DNA from: Neptunomonas qingdaonensis | Lineage (GTDB): Bacteria; Pseudomonadota; Gammaproteobacteria; Pseudomonadales; Balneatricaceae | Direction of reading: 5' to 3' | NCBI RefSeq assembly: GCF_900113275.1 | Contig: NZ_FOOU01000010.1 | Coordinates: forward strand, 99,842 to 163,841 | DNA length: 64,000 nucleotides | Shown: in pieces, positions 19,909 to 29,517 of the stretch | How positions within the stretch are numbered: position 1 is the first letter of the stretch | How the letters are laid out: each line of letters opens with the position of its first letter | The notes under the pieces: model-generated | Told to the model about the DNA's origin: nothing | What the model saw: the letters and a program-made list of their open reading frames with translations, nothing else | Databases searched by the model: none | Translations under genes and position numbers: made by a program

Positions 19909-20481
19909 ATGAGAATATTTAGGAAAATCCGTGTGAAAGCCCGTTCCCAGTGTGCGACATCGGTATTGGTTGCCGTGCTTTCATCCTTCATGCTGACCTC
20001 TTTAGTGCATGCCGGTCAGGCGCATGAGCATGGAGTGGTAACGCTTGATGCGGTAGTCGAAGAAAAATTGCTGGATGTGATGTTGATTACACCAGCGGTT
20101 AATGTTGTTGGCTTCGAACACGCCGCCGAAACTGAAGCGCAGAAAGCAGAGGTTATTCAGGCGATAAATTCGTTAAAGCAAGGTTATCAAATTATTCAGT
20201 TACCCCGTGCTGCTCTGTGCCTGTTGAAAGAAGCAGATGTTATCCAATCATTACTTGAATCGCAGCATGAGCATGAGCATGAAGAAGAGCACGGGCATGC
20301 GGATATTAGGGTTCATTATCAGTTCGTCTGCGCTAAACCCGAACAATTAACGGAAATCGCGGTCGGACTGTTTGATCAGTTTTCGATGGTTGAATCTGTT
20401 CGTTATCAGGTGGTGAGTCCAGCGGGACAGAAGGGTGGAACCTTGTTCTCTTCACGCGATGAAATTTTAATTCGCCAATAG
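19909..20481 (+). CDS. zrgA: ZrgA-type (DUF2796) zinc-binding periplasmic protein
   Basis: This 190-residue exported protein starts with a long basic signal segment ending near VHAGQAHEHG. It contains a histidine/glutamate-rich stretch, SQHEHEHEEEHGHADIRVHY, near residues 118-140, suited to binding zinc. The pattern matches DUF2796/ZrgA, the periplasmic component of a zinc uptake system described in Vibrio. It is followed at 17 bases by an ABC ATPase and then an FtsX-like permease, as in that system. A Zur-like operator precedes it. Confidence 0.85.
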   Translation: MRIFRKIRVKARSQCATSVLVAVLSSFMLTSLVHAGQAHEHGVVTLDAVVEEKLLDVMLITPAVNVVGFEHAAETEAQKAEVIQAINSLKQGYQIIQLPRAALCLLKEADVIQSLLESQHEHEHEEEHGHADIRVHYQFVCAKPEQLTEIAVGLFDQFSMVESVRYQVVSPAGQKGGTLFSSRDEILIRQ

Positions 20482-20498
20482 CATATATAGGAATAAAC

Positions 20499-21203
20499 AT
20501 GGCAGCGGTAACGTTGGAACAGGTTACGTTTTCCTGGAAGTCAGGAACTCCTATTATTGATATAGCAAAATGTGAGATCAAAAGTGGTGAGCACATTTTT
20601 ATACAAGGTCCATCAGGCAGTGGTAAAAGCACACTACTTAATTTGCTAACAGGACTGTTGCTGCCGGACTCTGGTGAAATACGAATTGCAGGTTGTTGTA
20701 TCTCCTCGCTTTCATCATCGGAGCGAGACTGCTTTAGAGCTGACCATATAGGGTTTATCTTTCAGATGTTTAATCTGCTGCCGTACCTCTCTTTACGAGA
20801 TAATGTCATGCTGGCGTGTCGCTTTTCTAATGTACGTAAGCAGCGTGCAATCGCGCAAGCGGGGAGTGTTTCGCAGGCGGCTGATCAGTTATTGCTCGAG
20901 TTGGGATTGGGGAAACAGTTACACCAGAGGCTGACTGTTGCAGAATTATCAGTGGGGCAGCAGCAACGTGTGGCGGTGGCGCGTGCTTTAATAGGCTCTC
21001 CTGATGTGTTGATTGCTGATGAGCCTACCTCGGCTTTAGATCGTACGACGCGTGACACCTTTATCCAGTTACTGCTTAAAGAGGTATCTCAACGCAACAG
21101 TACCTTATTGTTGGTAAGTCACGATGACACCTTGAGCCCCTTTTTTGATAGAACGCTTTCGTTGCAGCAGATTAATTGTGCTGGAGTAACGGATGCTATT
21201 TAA
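20499..21203 (+). CDS. ABC transporter ATP-binding protein (zinc-uptake-associated, LolD-like)
   Basis: This is a 234-residue ATPase of the LolD/MacB subfamily. Walker A is IQGPSGSGKSTLLNLLTGLL near residue 33. The signature is LSVGQQQRVAVARAL near 150. Walker B is VLIADEPTSALD near 168, and the H-loop is LLVSHDD near 205. It overlaps the permease gene by 11 bases. In context it powers the ZrgA-associated permease, although LolD-like ATPases usually drive mechanotransmission rather than import. Confidence 0.92.
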   Translation: MAAVTLEQVTFSWKSGTPIIDIAKCEIKSGEHIFIQGPSGSGKSTLLNLLTGLLLPDSGEIRIAGCCISSLSSSERDCFRADHIGFIFQMFNLLPYLSLRDNVMLACRFSNVRKQRAIAQAGSVSQAADQLLLELGLGKQLHQRLTVAELSVGQQQRVAVARALIGSPDVLIADEPTSALDRTTRDTFIQLLLKEVSQRNSTLLLVSHDDTLSPFFDRTLSLQQINCAGVTDAI

Positions 21204-22449
21204 CGTTGCGTTGGCGAGTAGCTGGAGCCGCCGTCACACTTTGTTTTTTATTGTGCTGACGATCGCCCTCAGTGTTGCGTTATTGATCGCTGTAGAAAAA
21301 ATTCGGACAGAAGTGCGCGATAGTTTTAACCGCTCTGTTTCCGGCACCGATTTGATTGTTGGTGCCCGGGGTGGAGAGCTGCAATTGATCTTGTATTCTA
21401 TTTTTCATATTGGTCAGGCTTCCAATAATATTAGCTGGGAAAGTTTCGAACTGATTAATAGTAATAAAAACGTTGCCTGGGCTGTGCCTATTTCCTTGGG
21501 GGATTCACATAAAGGTTTTCGTGTCGTGGGAACTTCATCAGGCTTTTTTACGCATTATCAAACGGGGCAGCAGCAATCACTGCTGTTTCAAAAAGGTAAG
21601 GCATTTAATGATCTGTTTGATGCGGTTATCGGGGCGGATGTGGCGCGACAACTTGGCTATCAGGTGGGCAGTCGTCTTACGCTTTCTCATGGGGTAGGTA
21701 GTGCCAGTTTTTCTCAGCATGATGATCGCCCATTTAGCGTGGCTGGAGTGTTGCGTTCGACAGGTACTCCTGTTGATCAATCGGTGTTTATTAGTTCCGA
21801 AGCCATTGTCGCCATTCATGACGGCTGGCAGTCGGGTAGCCGTATACCCGGACAGCAAATCTCTGTCGAGGAGGTGAGGAAAAAAGTACTGCAACCTAAA
21901 GAGCTGACAGCGATTTTATTGGGTATGAAGTCAAAATTAAGCACTTTTCATTTACAGCGCCAGATTAATAACTATAAAGCCGAGCCTTTACAGGCAGTAT
22001 TACCGGGCGTGGCGTTACAGCAATTGTGGCAACTGATACGGGTGGCTGAAAATGCACTGCGCATAGTCTCCGGCTGTGTGGTGCTGGCAGGATTGATCGG
22101 TATGTTGGCCGTGTTGCTTACCAGTTTGGGGGCCCGCCGAAAAGAGATGGCTATTATGCGTGCCATTGGTGCCAGGCCATGGCACATTATCACTTTGCTG
22201 GTATTCGAATCTACATTGGTCAGCGCCATTGGAACCTTGCTTGGGGTGCTGCTGTCTGTTGGTTTGCTGATGTTGGCTCAGCCCGTATTAGAAACGCAAT
22301 TTGGATTGTTTATTCAGTCGACAGGATTGTCGCTGGATGACGCGCCGTTGCTGGCAGGTGTTGTATTGGCGGGCGCAGCGACGGGATTATGGCCGGGTTA
22401 TCGGGCTTATCAAATGACGGCCGCTGATGGGTTAACGCTACGATGCTAA
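21193..22449 (+). CDS. FtsX/MacB-like ABC permease
   Basis: This 418-residue permease has one N-terminal helix (residues 14-32), a large periplasmic MacB-like domain (40-285) and three C-terminal helices of the FtsX domain (from about 290). The stretch GARRKEMAIMRAIGARPWHI (near 312) is the FtsX coupling-helix signature. It pairs with the ATPase upstream in the zinc operon. The direction of transport cannot be told from sequence. Confidence 0.9.
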   Translation: MLFNVALASSWSRRHTLFFIVLTIALSVALLIAVEKIRTEVRDSFNRSVSGTDLIVGARGGELQLILYSIFHIGQASNNISWESFELINSNKNVAWAVPISLGDSHKGFRVVGTSSGFFTHYQTGQQQSLLFQKGKAFNDLFDAVIGADVARQLGYQVGSRLTLSHGVGSASFSQHDDRPFSVAGVLRSTGTPVDQSVFISSEAIVAIHDGWQSGSRIPGQQISVEEVRKKVLQPKELTAILLGMKSKLSTFHLQRQINNYKAEPLQAVLPGVALQQLWQLIRVAENALRIVSGCVVLAGLIGMLAVLLTSLGARRKEMAIMRAIGARPWHIITLLVFESTLVSAIGTLLGVLLSVGLLMLAQPVLETQFGLFIQSTGLSLDDAPLLAGVVLAGAATGLWPGYRAYQMTAADGLTLRC

Positions 22450-22546
22450 AGATTCTTTCAGTATAGAGTTATTCAGTGCGTCGCTTTTAGTCAATAGGTT
22501 TTTTTAATAGAGAGTATGCCTGGGTACTCTCAATCAGGATGGATCA

Positions 22547-23095
22547 ATGCAGATATTCCGCTTAGTTTTTATTGTGTTTGCCTCGTGTGTTGCATTGCTT
22601 GCTACCAATATTCACGCAGCTTACGAAGAGCTCAATGGTGAGAAACTAGAACAAATTGAGTGGGAGCAACTGATGCCTGCTGATTATTCGCTGGATGGCT
22701 TATTTGATGATCGCGATCTCGGGGCTCTCGATGATCTCGATCCTAAAGCGGCTTTGCTGATGGATCAACTGCAGCAAGCATTACAGTCGGCTCCTGTTGT
22801 GCCTCAAATGAACGGTAAAATGGTACGAATCCCGGGTTTTGTCGTTCCTGTCGAGAGCGAAGATCAAAAGGTGTATAGGTTTTTTTTGGTACCGTACTTC
22901 GGTGCCTGTATTCATGTTCCGCCGCCGCCATCAAATCAGATCATCTATGCGCATTACGAGCCGGGGGTTAAGGTAGAGAGCCTGTATGATGCTGTTTGGA
23001 TTAGCGGAAAACTCAAAACTGAGACCTTCAGTCATGAGCTGGCTTCATCCGGTTACACTCTGGAAGTCTTTCGTATTGAGCCTTATGAAGAGTAG
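22547..23095 (+). CDS. DUF3299 exported protein
   Basis: This 182-residue protein has an N-terminal signal peptide (residues 1-24, ending NIHAAYEE). The DUF3299 core includes VRIPGFVVPVE near 90, YRFFLVPYFGACIHVPPPPS near 106 and VWISGKLKTE near 145. The cysteine/histidine patch GACIHVPPPP suggests metal binding. It commonly accompanies ZrgA-type transporters, so a periplasmic zinc role is likely, but the function is unproven. Confidence 0.85.
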   Translation: MQIFRLVFIVFASCVALLATNIHAAYEELNGEKLEQIEWEQLMPADYSLDGLFDDRDLGALDDLDPKAALLMDQLQQALQSAPVVPQMNGKMVRIPGFVVPVESEDQKVYRFFLVPYFGACIHVPPPPSNQIIYAHYEPGVKVESLYDAVWISGKLKTETFSHELASSGYTLEVFRIEPYEE

Positions 23096-23291
23096 CGCAA
23101 CGCACTTCTGGCATTGAGTGTTGATATTCTTATTTGTGTTACCTGAAACCGTTATTCTATTATCTAAAACCGCTATGCTGTAGGGAATAACGGGCTTATA
23201 ATCGCCGCAAATTTCAACCCTGCCTTACGTTTTCAATGTGCAATCAAACTGATTGTGGGATAGTGACAATGACTTTATCGGGGACACAGTA

Positions 23292-23756
23292 TTGAACGAT
23301 GAACTTCAGCCTCAAGATGAGCTATTAGTTGCCGGTTGGCGGGAATGGGTTTCGTTGCCCGGTTTAGGTATAGGCTCTATTAAGGCAAAGATGGATACCG
23401 GTGCCCGAACGTCATGTTTGCATGCTTTTGAAGTAGAGGCGTTTGAGAAAAAAGGCAAGTCATGGGTCAGGTTTTCTATTCACCCCAATCAAAACGAGAC
23501 TGATACGGTTATTCAGTGTGAGGCAAGGGTACTAGATTACCGCAAAGTGACAGACTCCGGTGGCCACAGTGAGTTACGTTATGTTATTCGAACCAATGTA
23601 CATTTTGGTGATCATCAATGGCCTGCAGAGGTTACTCTAACTAATAGAGACAATATGAAGTTTCGTATGTTGATAGGGCGTACTGCCATGTCAGATCGTA
23701 TCGTTATCAATCCAGCACTATCATTCCAGTTTGGGTTGACGGGAGTTAAAAAATGA
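23292..23756 (+). CDS. RimK-associated ATP-dependent zinc protease-like protein
   Basis: This protein of about 155 residues belongs to the family named putative ATP-dependent zinc protease (RimB-like, pepsin-like fold). [20 protein letters not shown] carries the DTGA motif of the aspartic-protease-like fold. Later family stretches are [20 protein letters not shown] and MLIGRTAM. It is encoded with RimK (4-base overlap), as in many bacteria. It may clip glutamate tails that RimK adds; that role is inferred. Start choice: TTG at 23292 with GGGGA 7 bases upstream, or TTG at 23253. Confidence 0.82.
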   Translation: MNDELQPQDELLVAGWREWVSLPGLGIGSIKAKMDTGARTSCLHAFEVEAFEKKGKSWVRFSIHPNQNETDTVIQCEARVLDYRKVTDSGGHSELRYVIRTNVHFGDHQWPAEVTLTNRDNMKFRMLIGRTAMSDRIVINPALSFQFGLTGVKK

Positions 23757-24658
23757 AAATTGGTATTTTATCCAGAAACTCAAAGCTTTACTCCACTCGG
23801 CGTCTGATCGAGGCCTGTGAAGCAAGAGGGCATGAAACGAAGGTGATTGACGCATTACGCTGTTATATGAATATCAATTCAGAACAGCCTTCGATCCATT
23901 TTAAGGGTGAAGATTTAGTCGGCTTCGATGCGATTATTCCGCGTATCGGTGCTTCGGTTACTTTTTACGGATGTGCCGTCCTACGTCAGTTTGAAATGAT
24001 GGGTGTTTACCCGGTGAATGAGTCGGTAGCCATTACCAGATCGCGTGATAAATTGCGCTCTATGCAATTGTTGTCACGAAAGAGCATCGGTATGCCCGTA
24101 ACGGGCTTTGCCAGTAAACCGGATGATATAAAAGATCTGCTGGACATGGTGGGCGGCGCTCCCGTCGTTATCAAATTGCTCGAAGGTACGCAGGGTATTG
24201 GTGTTGTACTTGCTGAAACACGTAAAGCAGCAGAAAGTGTGCTCGAAGCTTTCATGGGACTCAAAGCGAATATCATGGTTCAGGAGTTTATTAAGGAAGC
24301 AGGCGGAGCGGATATCCGTTGTTTTGTTATCGGTGATAAGGTTATTGCCGCGATGAAACGCCAGGGTGCTGAAGGTGAGTTTCGTTCTAATCTGCACCGT
24401 GGTGGTAATGCATCGCTGATCAGAATTACACCTGAAGAGCGCAAAACAGCCGTCACTGCGGCAAAAGCGATGGGCTTGAGTGTGGCGGGTGTTGACCTTC
24501 TTCGTTCCAGCCGTGGGCCACTCGTGATGGAAGTTAACTCATCACCGGGTCTTGAAGGTATTGAAGCCGCAACGGGTAAGGATGTTGCGAGTATGATCAT
24601 TGAGCATATCGAAAAGAGTGCTAAACCGCAGAGCACGACAACACGAGGTCGGGGATAG
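23753..24658 (+). CDS. rimK: RimK, ATP-grasp glutamate ligase (ribosomal protein S6 modification)
   Basis: This 301-residue ATP-grasp enzyme starts [20 protein letters not shown]. It carries [19 protein letters not shown] (ATP-binding loop near residue 140), [20 protein letters not shown] near 180 and [13 protein letters not shown] near 260. RimK adds glutamate residues to the C-terminus of ribosomal protein S6. It overlaps the preceding zinc-protease-like gene by 4 bases, a conserved pair. Confidence 0.95.
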   Translation: MKIGILSRNSKLYSTRRLIEACEARGHETKVIDALRCYMNINSEQPSIHFKGEDLVGFDAIIPRIGASVTFYGCAVLRQFEMMGVYPVNESVAITRSRDKLRSMQLLSRKSIGMPVTGFASKPDDIKDLLDMVGGAPVVIKLLEGTQGIGVVLAETRKAAESVLEAFMGLKANIMVQEFIKEAGGADIRCFVIGDKVIAAMKRQGAEGEFRSNLHRGGNASLIRITPEERKTAVTAAKAMGLSVAGVDLLRSSRGPLVMEVNSSPGLEGIEAATGKDVASMIIEHIEKSAKPQSTTTRGRG

Positions 24659-24719
24659 TTATTAATAGTTAGCTGTTAATCCCCTTTAATAGACCGCTCA
24701 ATAGTCAATCCTCCCGATG

Positions 24720-24775
24720 CCTGTTGTTCTTCTCTGTGAGAAGAGCAACAGGATCTGCCTAAAAGCAGAATTTTT
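24720..24775 (+). terminator. Double hairpin terminator after rimK
   Basis: A 14-bp stem with one G-T wobble (24720-24733 with 24739-24752) is followed by a second hairpin (TCTGC 24754-24758 with GCAGA 24765-24769) and then ATTTTT. It ends rimK transcription well before the aminotransferase start at 24840. Confidence 0.75.
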
Positions 24776-24839
24776 ATACTGTTTGTAATAAAATCCTCTC
24801 TCATAGTGTTTCTGTTCTCCATATGGCTGGTTTTCTGAC

Positions 24840-25988
24840 ATGAATTATCCGACAACAAAATTGCCGAAAGTCGGCACAACTATTTTTACAGTTATGTCTC
24901 AGATGGCCGCCGAGTATAAGGCAATTAATCTGTCTCAGGGTTTTCCTGATTTTGATGGCCCTAAAAACTTGTTAGATGCCGTTGGGCAATATATTGCTCA
25001 AGGGGCTAATCAATATGCACCTATGACAGGTGTTCCGGCATTGCGTGAAGAAATCGCTAAAAAAGTGGCCATGCTGTATGGCAATACAGTCTCACCAGAA
25101 ACAGAAGTGACGGTAACCTCCGGTGCCACAGAAGCGCTGTTTGCTGCGATTGCTGCTGTGGTCAGGCGCGATGATGAGGTGATAGTTTTTGATCCCGCTT
25201 ATGATAGTTATGAGCCGGCGATTGAACTCAATGGAGGCGTAGCGGTTCATTTACAGTTGCAACCACCCGCTTTTCATATCAATTGGCAGCAGTTAAAAGA
25301 TGCGATTACGCCGAAAACGCGGATGATAATCATCAATACACCGCATAATCCAACCGGTTCTGTTTTATCCGCTGAGGATTTAGAGCAGTTGGCAGAATTG
25401 GTGCGGGATACTGATATTTTGCTGTTGGGTGATGAGGTGTACGAACATATTGTCTTTGATGGCCATCAACACCATAGTTTACTCAGCCATCCTGAGTTAT
25501 ATCAGCGTAGTTTTGTGGTGTCCTCGTTTGGTAAAACGTACCACACGACCGGTTGGAAAGTTGGCTATTGTGTAGCGCCAGCAGCGTTGTCGGTTGAATT
25601 ACGTAAAGTGCATCAATACCTGACTTTTTCTACATCAACGCCGATGCAGTTGGCGCTCGCCGATATTATGCGTGAACAGCCATCTCACTATCAGGCGCTG
25701 CCGGCATTTTATCAACACAAACGTGACCTGTTCAACACACTGATTGCACCCGGTAAATTTACTTTTACCGCGGCACCAGGTACTTATTTTCAGTTGGTGG
25801 ACTACAGCAACATCAGTGATATGAATGACATCGACTTCTGCCAATGGTTAATTAAAGAGGTAGGTGTAGCGGCTATCCCTGTGTCTGTTTTCTGTAACAC
25901 GCCACCGGAAATGCGCTTGATTCGTTTCTGTTTTGCTAAAGGTGATGAAACCTTGAAAAATGCTGCTGCCAGAATTGTGGCTATTTAG
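24840..25988 (+). CDS. Methionine aminotransferase (YbdL-like, class I/II PLP enzyme)
   Basis: This is a 382-residue fold-type I aminotransferase. Signatures are NLSQGFPDFDGP near 30, INTPHNPTGSV near 165 and SSFGKTYHTTGWKVGY near 228, which contains the PLP lysine. It resembles YbdL/kynurenine aminotransferase-like enzymes that use methionine or glutamine as amino donors. The adjacent omega-amidase is the known partner that clears the 2-oxoglutaramate formed, which supports this assignment. Confidence 0.88.
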   Translation: MNYPTTKLPKVGTTIFTVMSQMAAEYKAINLSQGFPDFDGPKNLLDAVGQYIAQGANQYAPMTGVPALREEIAKKVAMLYGNTVSPETEVTVTSGATEALFAAIAAVVRRDDEVIVFDPAYDSYEPAIELNGGVAVHLQLQPPAFHINWQQLKDAITPKTRMIIINTPHNPTGSVLSAEDLEQLAELVRDTDILLLGDEVYEHIVFDGHQHHSLLSHPELYQRSFVVSSFGKTYHTTGWKVGYCVAPAALSVELRKVHQYLTFSTSTPMQLALADIMREQPSHYQALPAFYQHKRDLFNTLIAPGKFTFTAAPGTYFQLVDYSNISDMNDIDFCQWLIKEVGVAAIPVSVFCNTPPEMRLIRFCFAKGDETLKNAAARIVAI

Positions 25989-25998
25989 GAGAAAGGCT

Positions 25999-26793
25999 AT
26001 GGAGCAAAAAGATGAATTACGGGTAACACTGGTTCAGACTGAGCTACTTTGGCAGTTGCCTGAAGCAAACCGTACGCTGTTGGCTGAGAAACTTCGCCCG
26101 TTGGCAGGGCATACCGACCTGATTATTCTGCCGGAAATGTTTACCACCTGTTTCATGATGAATCCTGAAGATCACGCCGAGCCGATGGAATCCGAAACGC
26201 TGGCGTGGATGCGCGCACAGGCAGCGGCGTTAAATGCCGCTGTATGCGGTTCTGTCGCTATGCAGGATGGTGATGCCTACATCAATCGAATGTTATTGGT
26301 TAGCCCTGCAGGTGAAGTGCAATTTTATGATAAGAGCCACTTGTTCAGAATGGGAAATGAACATCAGCATTATCGGGCTGGTACTGAGCGTGTGATATTT
26401 GAATATGCCGGGTGGCGTATATTGCCGACTATCTGTTATGACTTGCGCTTCCCGGTATTTATGCGGTGTCAGAATGACTATGATCTGGCGATATGTGTTG
26501 CTAACTGGCCTGCGCCGCGTCGCGCGCCCTGGCGGACCCTGTTGCAAGCGCGAGCGATCGAAAATCAATGCTACATGCTGGGTGTTAATCGCATTGGCGA
26601 AGATGGTGTGGGTCTGCAGTACAGTGGCGATTCGTTAGCAGTGAATTTCAAAGGTGAGCTGCTGTTGGATAAACCTCAAGGTGAAAGCTTTGTAACAACG
26701 GTGTGCCTTCATCTGGACGAGGTTCAGCAGTTTCGTGAAGTGTTTCCTGCGTGGCAAGACGCTGATTCCTTCTCGCTTAAAATCGGTCGTTAA
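25999..26793 (+). CDS. Nitrilase-family omega-amidase (YafV-like)
   Basis: This 264-residue protein is of the carbon-nitrogen hydrolase superfamily. The Glu-Lys-Cys triad can be seen in ILPEMFTTCF (near 45), FYDKSHLFRMG (near 112) and LPTICYDLRFPVF (near 145). YafV-type enzymes hydrolyse 2-oxoglutaramate and 2-oxosuccinamate. The start at 25999 is chosen for the strong ribosome-binding site AGGAGAAAGG just after the aminotransferase stop. Its last codon overlaps the convergent ChaN-like gene by 4 bases. Confidence 0.9.
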   Translation: MEQKDELRVTLVQTELLWQLPEANRTLLAEKLRPLAGHTDLIILPEMFTTCFMMNPEDHAEPMESETLAWMRAQAAALNAAVCGSVAMQDGDAYINRMLLVSPAGEVQFYDKSHLFRMGNEHQHYRAGTERVIFEYAGWRILPTICYDLRFPVFMRCQNDYDLAICVANWPAPRRAPWRTLLQARAIENQCYMLGVNRIGEDGVGLQYSGDSLAVNFKGELLLDKPQGESFVTTVCLHLDEVQQFREVFPAWQDADSFSLKIGR

Positions 26794-27845
26794 GTTTTGT
26801 GGTTACTGCGTAAGCCGGCGCAGTAGTCAATATCCAGTTGTTTCGGTGTAAACCATATATAGTCAGTCTCAAGGGTGGTTGCATACTCGCTGGGGTTCTC
26901 ATGAGTCTCGCTGACTTCCGCCAGCAGTAGCGTTTTAATCGGCTGGCGGGTTAGCTGGCTGATATGCAGCGGTACACCGATGTTTTTCTGCGTATGAAAA
27001 CTACCGGCAATCAGGATGGTAGGGCGCTGAGTTTCAACTGTCTGCGCATCAGAGATCATTGCGTGTGCCATGCTGGCATCGCGTGCAAGCTGAATGTTCA
27101 GCATCGGTGTCAGTTGCTCTTTTGGCATCGTCTCGCAATGGCTCTGATAAACCTGATCCAGTATCTTTTCTCTCACAAGCTGAGGAATCGACAGCATGCT
27201 ATTAAAGCGAGGGGTTGCTAATTCCGTGGCAGAACTCCCTTGCCGATAGATCTTTTTGAGCAACGCTGAACTGATATTTCCAGCGGTGATGCTGGCGCCC
27301 TGCTGCACCGCTGTATTGATCAGCGGGCCATAATCCTTCCACGGCCAGCCTTCGCCATTCCATTGCAGTTTTTGATACATCTGCTGCAGCGTGTCGTTGG
27401 GATGAAGTGTGTCTACTAGTAGCTGCTGTTCGTCTGTCAGCATTTCAAAGACGATGTGTGCCGGAGCTTCACTACCTAGAGCGATGAGGATCTTTTCTTC
27501 AAGGCGATGATGGTCGGCGTTATCGTGCTTTTCTCCAATGAGAACATAAGGTGTTTTTTGAAGCCGGGAGAATAACTCAGCTTCACTGACAAAACTTTGC
27601 TGTTCAAGACTGTATATCTTGCCAACAAGCGGGTGGTTTTGTAATAGCGGTGCAAGCCAGTGGTGAGACGCGTTGGCATAAGCAGGTAACAACAGGATTA
27701 ACAGGCCTGTTATCAGCGGTTTTATCGTTAACCGCCTGATAATCGGAATAAATCGTCTGGTTCTCAGTGCTGTAGCCCTCACGGCTTTGTATAACCACGG
27801 CATAGTGTTAAGCATTTCTATCATGTTAGCCTGATAATAACTCAT
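26790..27845 (-). CDS. ChaN-like haem-binding/iron-regulated protein
   Basis: A protein of up to 351 residues, of the ChaN/DUF399 family. An N-terminal hydrophobic segment, LLILLLPAYANASHHW (near residues 47-62), looks like a signal peptide; the true start may be an internal Met, since about 45 residues precede it. The family core has YVLIGEKHDNADHH near 105, HIVFEMLTDEQQ near 135 and a late IAGSFHTQKNIG. ChaN in Campylobacter binds haem at the outer membrane. No iron-regulation box was identified. Confidence 0.82.
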   Translation of the reverse strand: MSYYQANMIEMLNTMPWLYKAVRATALRTRRFIPIIRRLTIKPLITGLLILLLPAYANASHHWLAPLLQNHPLVGKIYSLEQQSFVSEAELFSRLQKTPYVLIGEKHDNADHHRLEEKILIALGSEAPAHIVFEMLTDEQQLLVDTLHPNDTLQQMYQKLQWNGEGWPWKDYGPLINTAVQQGASITAGNISSALLKKIYRQGSSATELATPRFNSMLSIPQLVREKILDQVYQSHCETMPKEQLTPMLNIQLARDASMAHAMISDAQTVETQRPTILIAGSFHTQKNIGVPLHISQLTRQPIKTLLLAEVSETHENPSEYATTLETDYIWFTPKQLDIDYCAGLRSNHKT

Positions 27846-27885
27846 GTTTTGCTCTGATATTATCCCATGTATTCATTAGGGCATT

Positions 27886-27911
27886 AAAAAAGACCCCGAA
27901 GGGCCTTTTTT
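27886..27911 (-). terminator. Intrinsic terminator after hpf
   Basis: On the minus strand a short stem GGCCC-TTCG-GGGTC is flanked by A and T runs and ends in TTTTTTA. It lies about 47 bases after the hpf stop and just upstream of the ChaN-like gene. Confidence 0.85.
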
Positions 27912-27957
27912 GTACAAAGCATGATTACTGCTGTTAACTTTTAATTAACGCTATGCT

Positions 27958-28332
27958 CTATTGGACCTGATAGACCTCTTCATCTTCGATATCATCATCG
28001 TTGACGGAATCTTCACCAATCAGGGTAGTATGTTTAGGCGTCCCTTTTTTTTGTACCTGTTTGTCATGAAGTTTGGCTAGCTGGCGATCAATTTTTTGTG
28101 CCATGGCATCCAGTGCGGCAAATAGGTTTTCATCAGATGCTTTAGCGTTAATTTCTCGTCCGGCCGCATGTAGGGTGGCCTCTACTTCTTCTAGTCTGTC
28201 GGTTTTATCAAGAGTGACCTGAGCGCTTGATATTACATCGTAACGTTCCTGGCTGTGTTCGAGCCAAGACTCAATTTTTTCGCGAAGGGCTGGAGAAACT
28301 TTATCGTGACGGTTAGTGATGTTGATGATCAT
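27958..28332 (-). CDS. hpf: Ribosome hibernation-promoting factor HPF/YfiA
   Basis: This 124-residue protein of the HPF/YfiA (RaiA) family starts MIINITNRHDKVSPALREKI and has the beta-alpha-beta-beta-beta-alpha pattern with EATLHAAGREINAKASDENLF in the middle. These proteins bind the 30S decoding region and stabilise inactive ribosomes in stationary phase. An acidic tail (SVNDDDIEDEEVYQVQ) extends beyond the core. A ribosome-binding site, AAGGAA, precedes the ATG. In many gammaproteobacteria hpf sits by rpoN; here it does not. Confidence 0.9.
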   Translation of the reverse strand: MIINITNRHDKVSPALREKIESWLEHSQERYDVISSAQVTLDKTDRLEEVEATLHAAGREINAKASDENLFAALDAMAQKIDRQLAKLHDKQVQKKGTPKHTTLIGEDSVNDDDIEDEEVYQVQ

Positions 28333-28495
28333 ATAATTTCCTTACTACGTAAAATGCAACGCCAAGGTTGCGTATAAAACAACATTGAAAACTTAATGAA
28401 CCGTGGCTCCTATCTCTATCGTTGTTTTGATTTTTTACATCGTGCAAAATCACTATAGCGCTGAATTTACAAAAAAGGAAAGAGATTTTTCCCCT

Positions 28496-28816
28496 TTATT
28501 CCTCAACCCATATTTCGCGCACCGGTTCACCAAAATCATCATAGATGATTTTCTTGCGAGGGCGCTTTGAGTGTGGCAATGTGGGTTTTTCGGTTTTAGA
28601 ACGGCGTCTGGCATCAATAGCATTCAGTGCTTCAGGCACCGGTGTGCGTTCTTGCTTCGGATGTCCAAAAACAAAGCTATTACGATGATAGGCACCGTCT
28701 TCAAGTCCAGTGGCACCACTGTCGACTTCTTTGACTGTGCCGCCTTTATTGAGAAATTCTTGAGTTTTACGTTCAAGCTCTTCACGTGTTTGTGCTTTGG
28801 TGGGACGTTTATTCAT
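28496..28816 (-). CDS. Small basic protein, possibly SutA-like
   Basis: A 106-residue basic protein starting MNKRPTKAQTREELERK. The segment REELERKTQEFLNKGGTVKEV resembles the short helix-turn seen in the RNA-polymerase-binding regulator SutA of pseudomonads and in several unnamed gammaproteobacterial proteins, but the match is short and I do not assign the name. The rest is rich in Arg, Lys and Pro (SKRPRKKIIYDDFGE). The start at 28816 is preferred over an upstream GTG-like extension because the extra residues look non-coding. Confidence 0.6.
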   Translation of the reverse strand: MNKRPTKAQTREELERKTQEFLNKGGTVKEVDSGATGLEDGAYHRNSFVFGHPKQERTPVPEALNAIDARRRSKTEKPTLPHSKRPRKKIIYDDFGEPVREIWVEE

Positions 28817-28944
28817 GGAGCGTATTATGCCTGATCGCTCGGTGCGATGAAATGTATTGAAAAGATAACCTTGCCAGCCTACACAGGTGTGTCTGTCAGC
28901 GCTAGCCGGTATACTCTGCAAAAATGTCTGAATTGAGTCGATAG

Positions 28945-29418
28945 ATGAATTATATCCCCTTAAATAAGTACCGCTACTTGTGGTTTTATCAACATCAGGA
29001 TATGCCTGTGCCTGCGGTTGACCTGGAATTTATTAAACCACTAACAGAGTCGCGCTCTTTAGAAATATGGACGCTCAATGTCAGTAAAGATAGTCTGGAC
29101 GCCAGTGAATTAGAGAAGGACGACTGGGCCAGTCAGGCGGATACCTGGATAGAAAAAGGTTTTTGGCAAAGTGCCTGGGACAGCGACGATACAGCATTGC
29201 CTGAGCAGCTCGCTGATTTTATCCAATGGGAAGGCAATACGATTGTTTATTTCTGTTATGCCGGTGAGCATGTGGTGGAAACCACATGGGATGTTTTTAA
29301 ACGGCATTGGAAAAACTTTCTTTTTCTTGATGATGGCTCGCTACTTCTGGGTAAAAAACGTAAAGAAGTGGTCCAGTTTCAGCAAAATGGCTCTTTTTCA
29401 CTCGGAAAGCGACCATAG
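28945..29418 (+). CDS. DUF2947 family protein
   Basis: This 157-residue soluble protein is rich in aromatic residues, starting MNYIPLNKYRYLWFYQHQDMP, with a central WTLNVSKDSLDASELEKDDW and a late HVVETTWDVFKRHWKNFLF. It fits DUF2947, a gammaproteobacterial family of unknown function. It is divergent from the preceding basic-protein gene across a 128-bp gap that should hold both promoters. Confidence 0.75.
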   Translation: MNYIPLNKYRYLWFYQHQDMPVPAVDLEFIKPLTESRSLEIWTLNVSKDSLDASELEKDDWASQADTWIEKGFWQSAWDSDDTALPEQLADFIQWEGNTIVYFCYAGEHVVETTWDVFKRHWKNFLFLDDGSLLLGKKRKEVVQFQQNGSFSLGKRP

Positions 29419-29517
29419 TCAGCTGTATGCAAAAACGTTCCTGGCAAGTATCCAAAACAAACATATCACGTAGTTGCAAACAGCGTTATTCGAAACTGAA
29501 GCCAGGAATCGTCTCAA

